From the NCBI GenBank assembly GCA_030665885.1, contig DAOUYY010000004.1, positions 1 to 34,275 on the forward strand: 34,275 bases of DNA, written 5' to 3'. Below the pieces are notes generated by a model. That model searched no databases, was not told where the DNA came from, and saw nothing but the letters and a program-made list of their open reading frames with translations. The stretch comes from Fidelibacterota bacterium (GTDB lineage: Bacteria; Fidelibacterota; UBA2242). Positions 33,435 through 34,275 of this stretch are shown piece after piece (the first letter of the stretch is position 1; each line of letters starts with the position of its first letter). The position numbers were made by a program, and so were the translations under genes.

Positions 33435-34275
33435 CATTTTTCTGGATAATTCTGTATAATGCAATGTTCGTCCCAATTGCCTTTATATTGATTCATCTAA
33501 TTGCCTTGTTTGATGAGAAAGTTAAGCGTGGGCTTTCCGGACGGCGCTTGAGCTGGGTAAATTTAAGGAAATTCCGTGAGAAATATCCCAATAAGGAATT
33601 GTTCCTCATTCATTCAGCGTCTTTGGGTGAATTTGAGCAGGCTAAACCCGTTATTCGTGGATTAAAAGCTTTACGTCCCGATATTCTAATAGTTGCAAGT
33701 TTCACTTCCCCGAGTGGCTACGAAAATGCGATTCGAATACCGGAAGTAGACCTTTTCATATATTTGCCAATTGATACTTTTTTAAGGACAAGACGTTTTA
33801 TTCAGAAACTCAAACCTCAAAAGATAATATTTGTCACGTATGAGCTGTGGCCCAACCTGATTGCTAATGCAAAGCGACATCATGTACCTACATATCTAAT
33901 GTCTGCAAGAATCAAAAAGAATAGTTCAAAATGGATGCCGATTGTAAGAAATCTCTTCCGATCACTCTATCGAATGTTGGATTATATATATGCAATTTCA
34001 GAGGAGGATAGACTTTCAGTTAAAAACTTAACTGGAAGTGTTAATATTAAAGTTTTAACTCTTGGTGATACTCGTTATGATCAGGTAATTCAGCGTGCTC
34101 ATGAAAGAATACACTTAACTATACCGATACTATTCAATGAGGGTTTTGTATTTATTGGAGGAAGTATTTGGCCTCAGGATGCTCGGCATTTACTCCCGGC
34201 TCTTTTTAAATCTATGGAACGGTTTGAATCGTTTAAAGTCATAATAGCTCCTCATGAACCGAATGAATATGCACT
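33431..34275 (+). CDS. waaA: 3-deoxy-D-manno-octulosonic acid (Kdo) transferase WaaA, C-terminus cut by window edge
   Basis: WaaA (GT30) adds Kdo residues to lipid IVA, the product of the LpxK gene at the other end of the window. The visible 281 residues include an N-terminal membrane helix (VTFFWIILYNAMFVPIAF), then HSASLGEFEQAKPVI with the catalytic glutamate. FTSPSGYENA, YELWPNL, ARIKKNSSKW, GDTRYD and GGSIWPQD are all WaaA hallmarks. The usual length is about 420, so around a third is missing. The start is GTG, overlapping the GT9 stop (GTGA). Confidence 0.94.
   Translation, partial: MTFFWIILYNAMFVPIAFILIHLIALFDEKVKRGLSGRRLSWVNLRKFREKYPNKELFLIHSASLGEFEQAKPVIRGLKALRPDILIVASFTSPSGYENAIRIPEVDLFIYLPIDTFLRTRRFIQKLKPQKIIFVTYELWPNLIANAKRHHVPTYLMSARIKKNSSKWMPIVRNLFRSLYRMLDYIYAISEEDRLSVKNLTGSVNIKVLTLGDTRYDQVIQRAHERIHLTIPILFNEGFVFIGGSIWPQDARHLLPALFKSMERFESFKVIIAPHEPNEYA

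Overview
This is an AT-rich stretch of a Gram-negative bacterial chromosome. Lipopolysaccharide genes sit at both edges: lpxK, a DUF374 acyltransferase and lpxB on the left, a family-9 glycosyltransferase and waaA on the right. The gene mix points to the Fibrobacterota-Chlorobiota-Bacteroidota (FCB) superphylum or an uncultured relative. It includes a BatA-type N-terminal protein, nadA/nadB, a PASTA membrane protein, AmmeMemoRadiSam protein B, a DUF2953-GerW pair, many small toxin-antitoxin-like genes and short palindromes. The phylum is an inference; no rRNA or tRNA gene was found to settle it.

Layout. 1-4289 (minus strand) is a tightly overlapping lipid A operon: Gfo/Idh oxidoreductase, isoprenylcysteine-methyltransferase-like protein, lpxB, DUF374 acyltransferase, lpxK (cut by the window edge). 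4290-7161 is decayed accessory DNA: a truncated 5'-nucleotidase gene and an IS1182-like element with 17-bp terminal inverted repeats whose transposase is broken twice. 7162-10593 holds nadA and nadB, the first two steps of NAD synthesis from aspartate, pushed apart by a 786-bp repeat-rich spacer. 10743-11251 is a four-helix-bundle (S23-type) pseudogene split by a 96-bp MITE-like element. 11379-16746 is a housekeeping run: yajC, def, fmt, rsmB, PASTA protein, rpe and a dolichol/polyprenol-kinase-like protein. 16876-18170 is a toxin-antitoxin island: a decayed MNT/HEPN pair, then an intact-looking BrnT toxin with antitoxin, bracketed by two imperfect inverted repeats resembling integron attC sites. 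18234-23398 holds a BatA/VWA-like membrane protein, hflX, a MEMO1-family protein and a DUF2520 protein. 23451-24313 has a secreted-protein pseudogene and a convergent small secreted protein. 24553-27912 holds hutH, guaB and (minus) rpsT. 28131-30027 holds DUF2953 plus GerW/YtfJ and a CRP-type regulator. 30406 to the end holds tatC, a polyprenyl diphosphate synthase, the GT9 enzyme and waaA (cut by the edge).

The core genes are ordinary. The unusual part is the non-core DNA. It contains many short GC-rich hairpins around an ATCCC-n3-GGGAT core, two 52-nt elements that can fold into the same three-way junction despite different sequences, and a 22-nt hairpin that appears to have inserted precisely into the transposase gene. 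It also contains a MITE inside a gene and possible attC sites around a toxin-antitoxin pair. Together these suggest an active population of tiny mobile or structured repeats, with many small accessory genes decaying around it.
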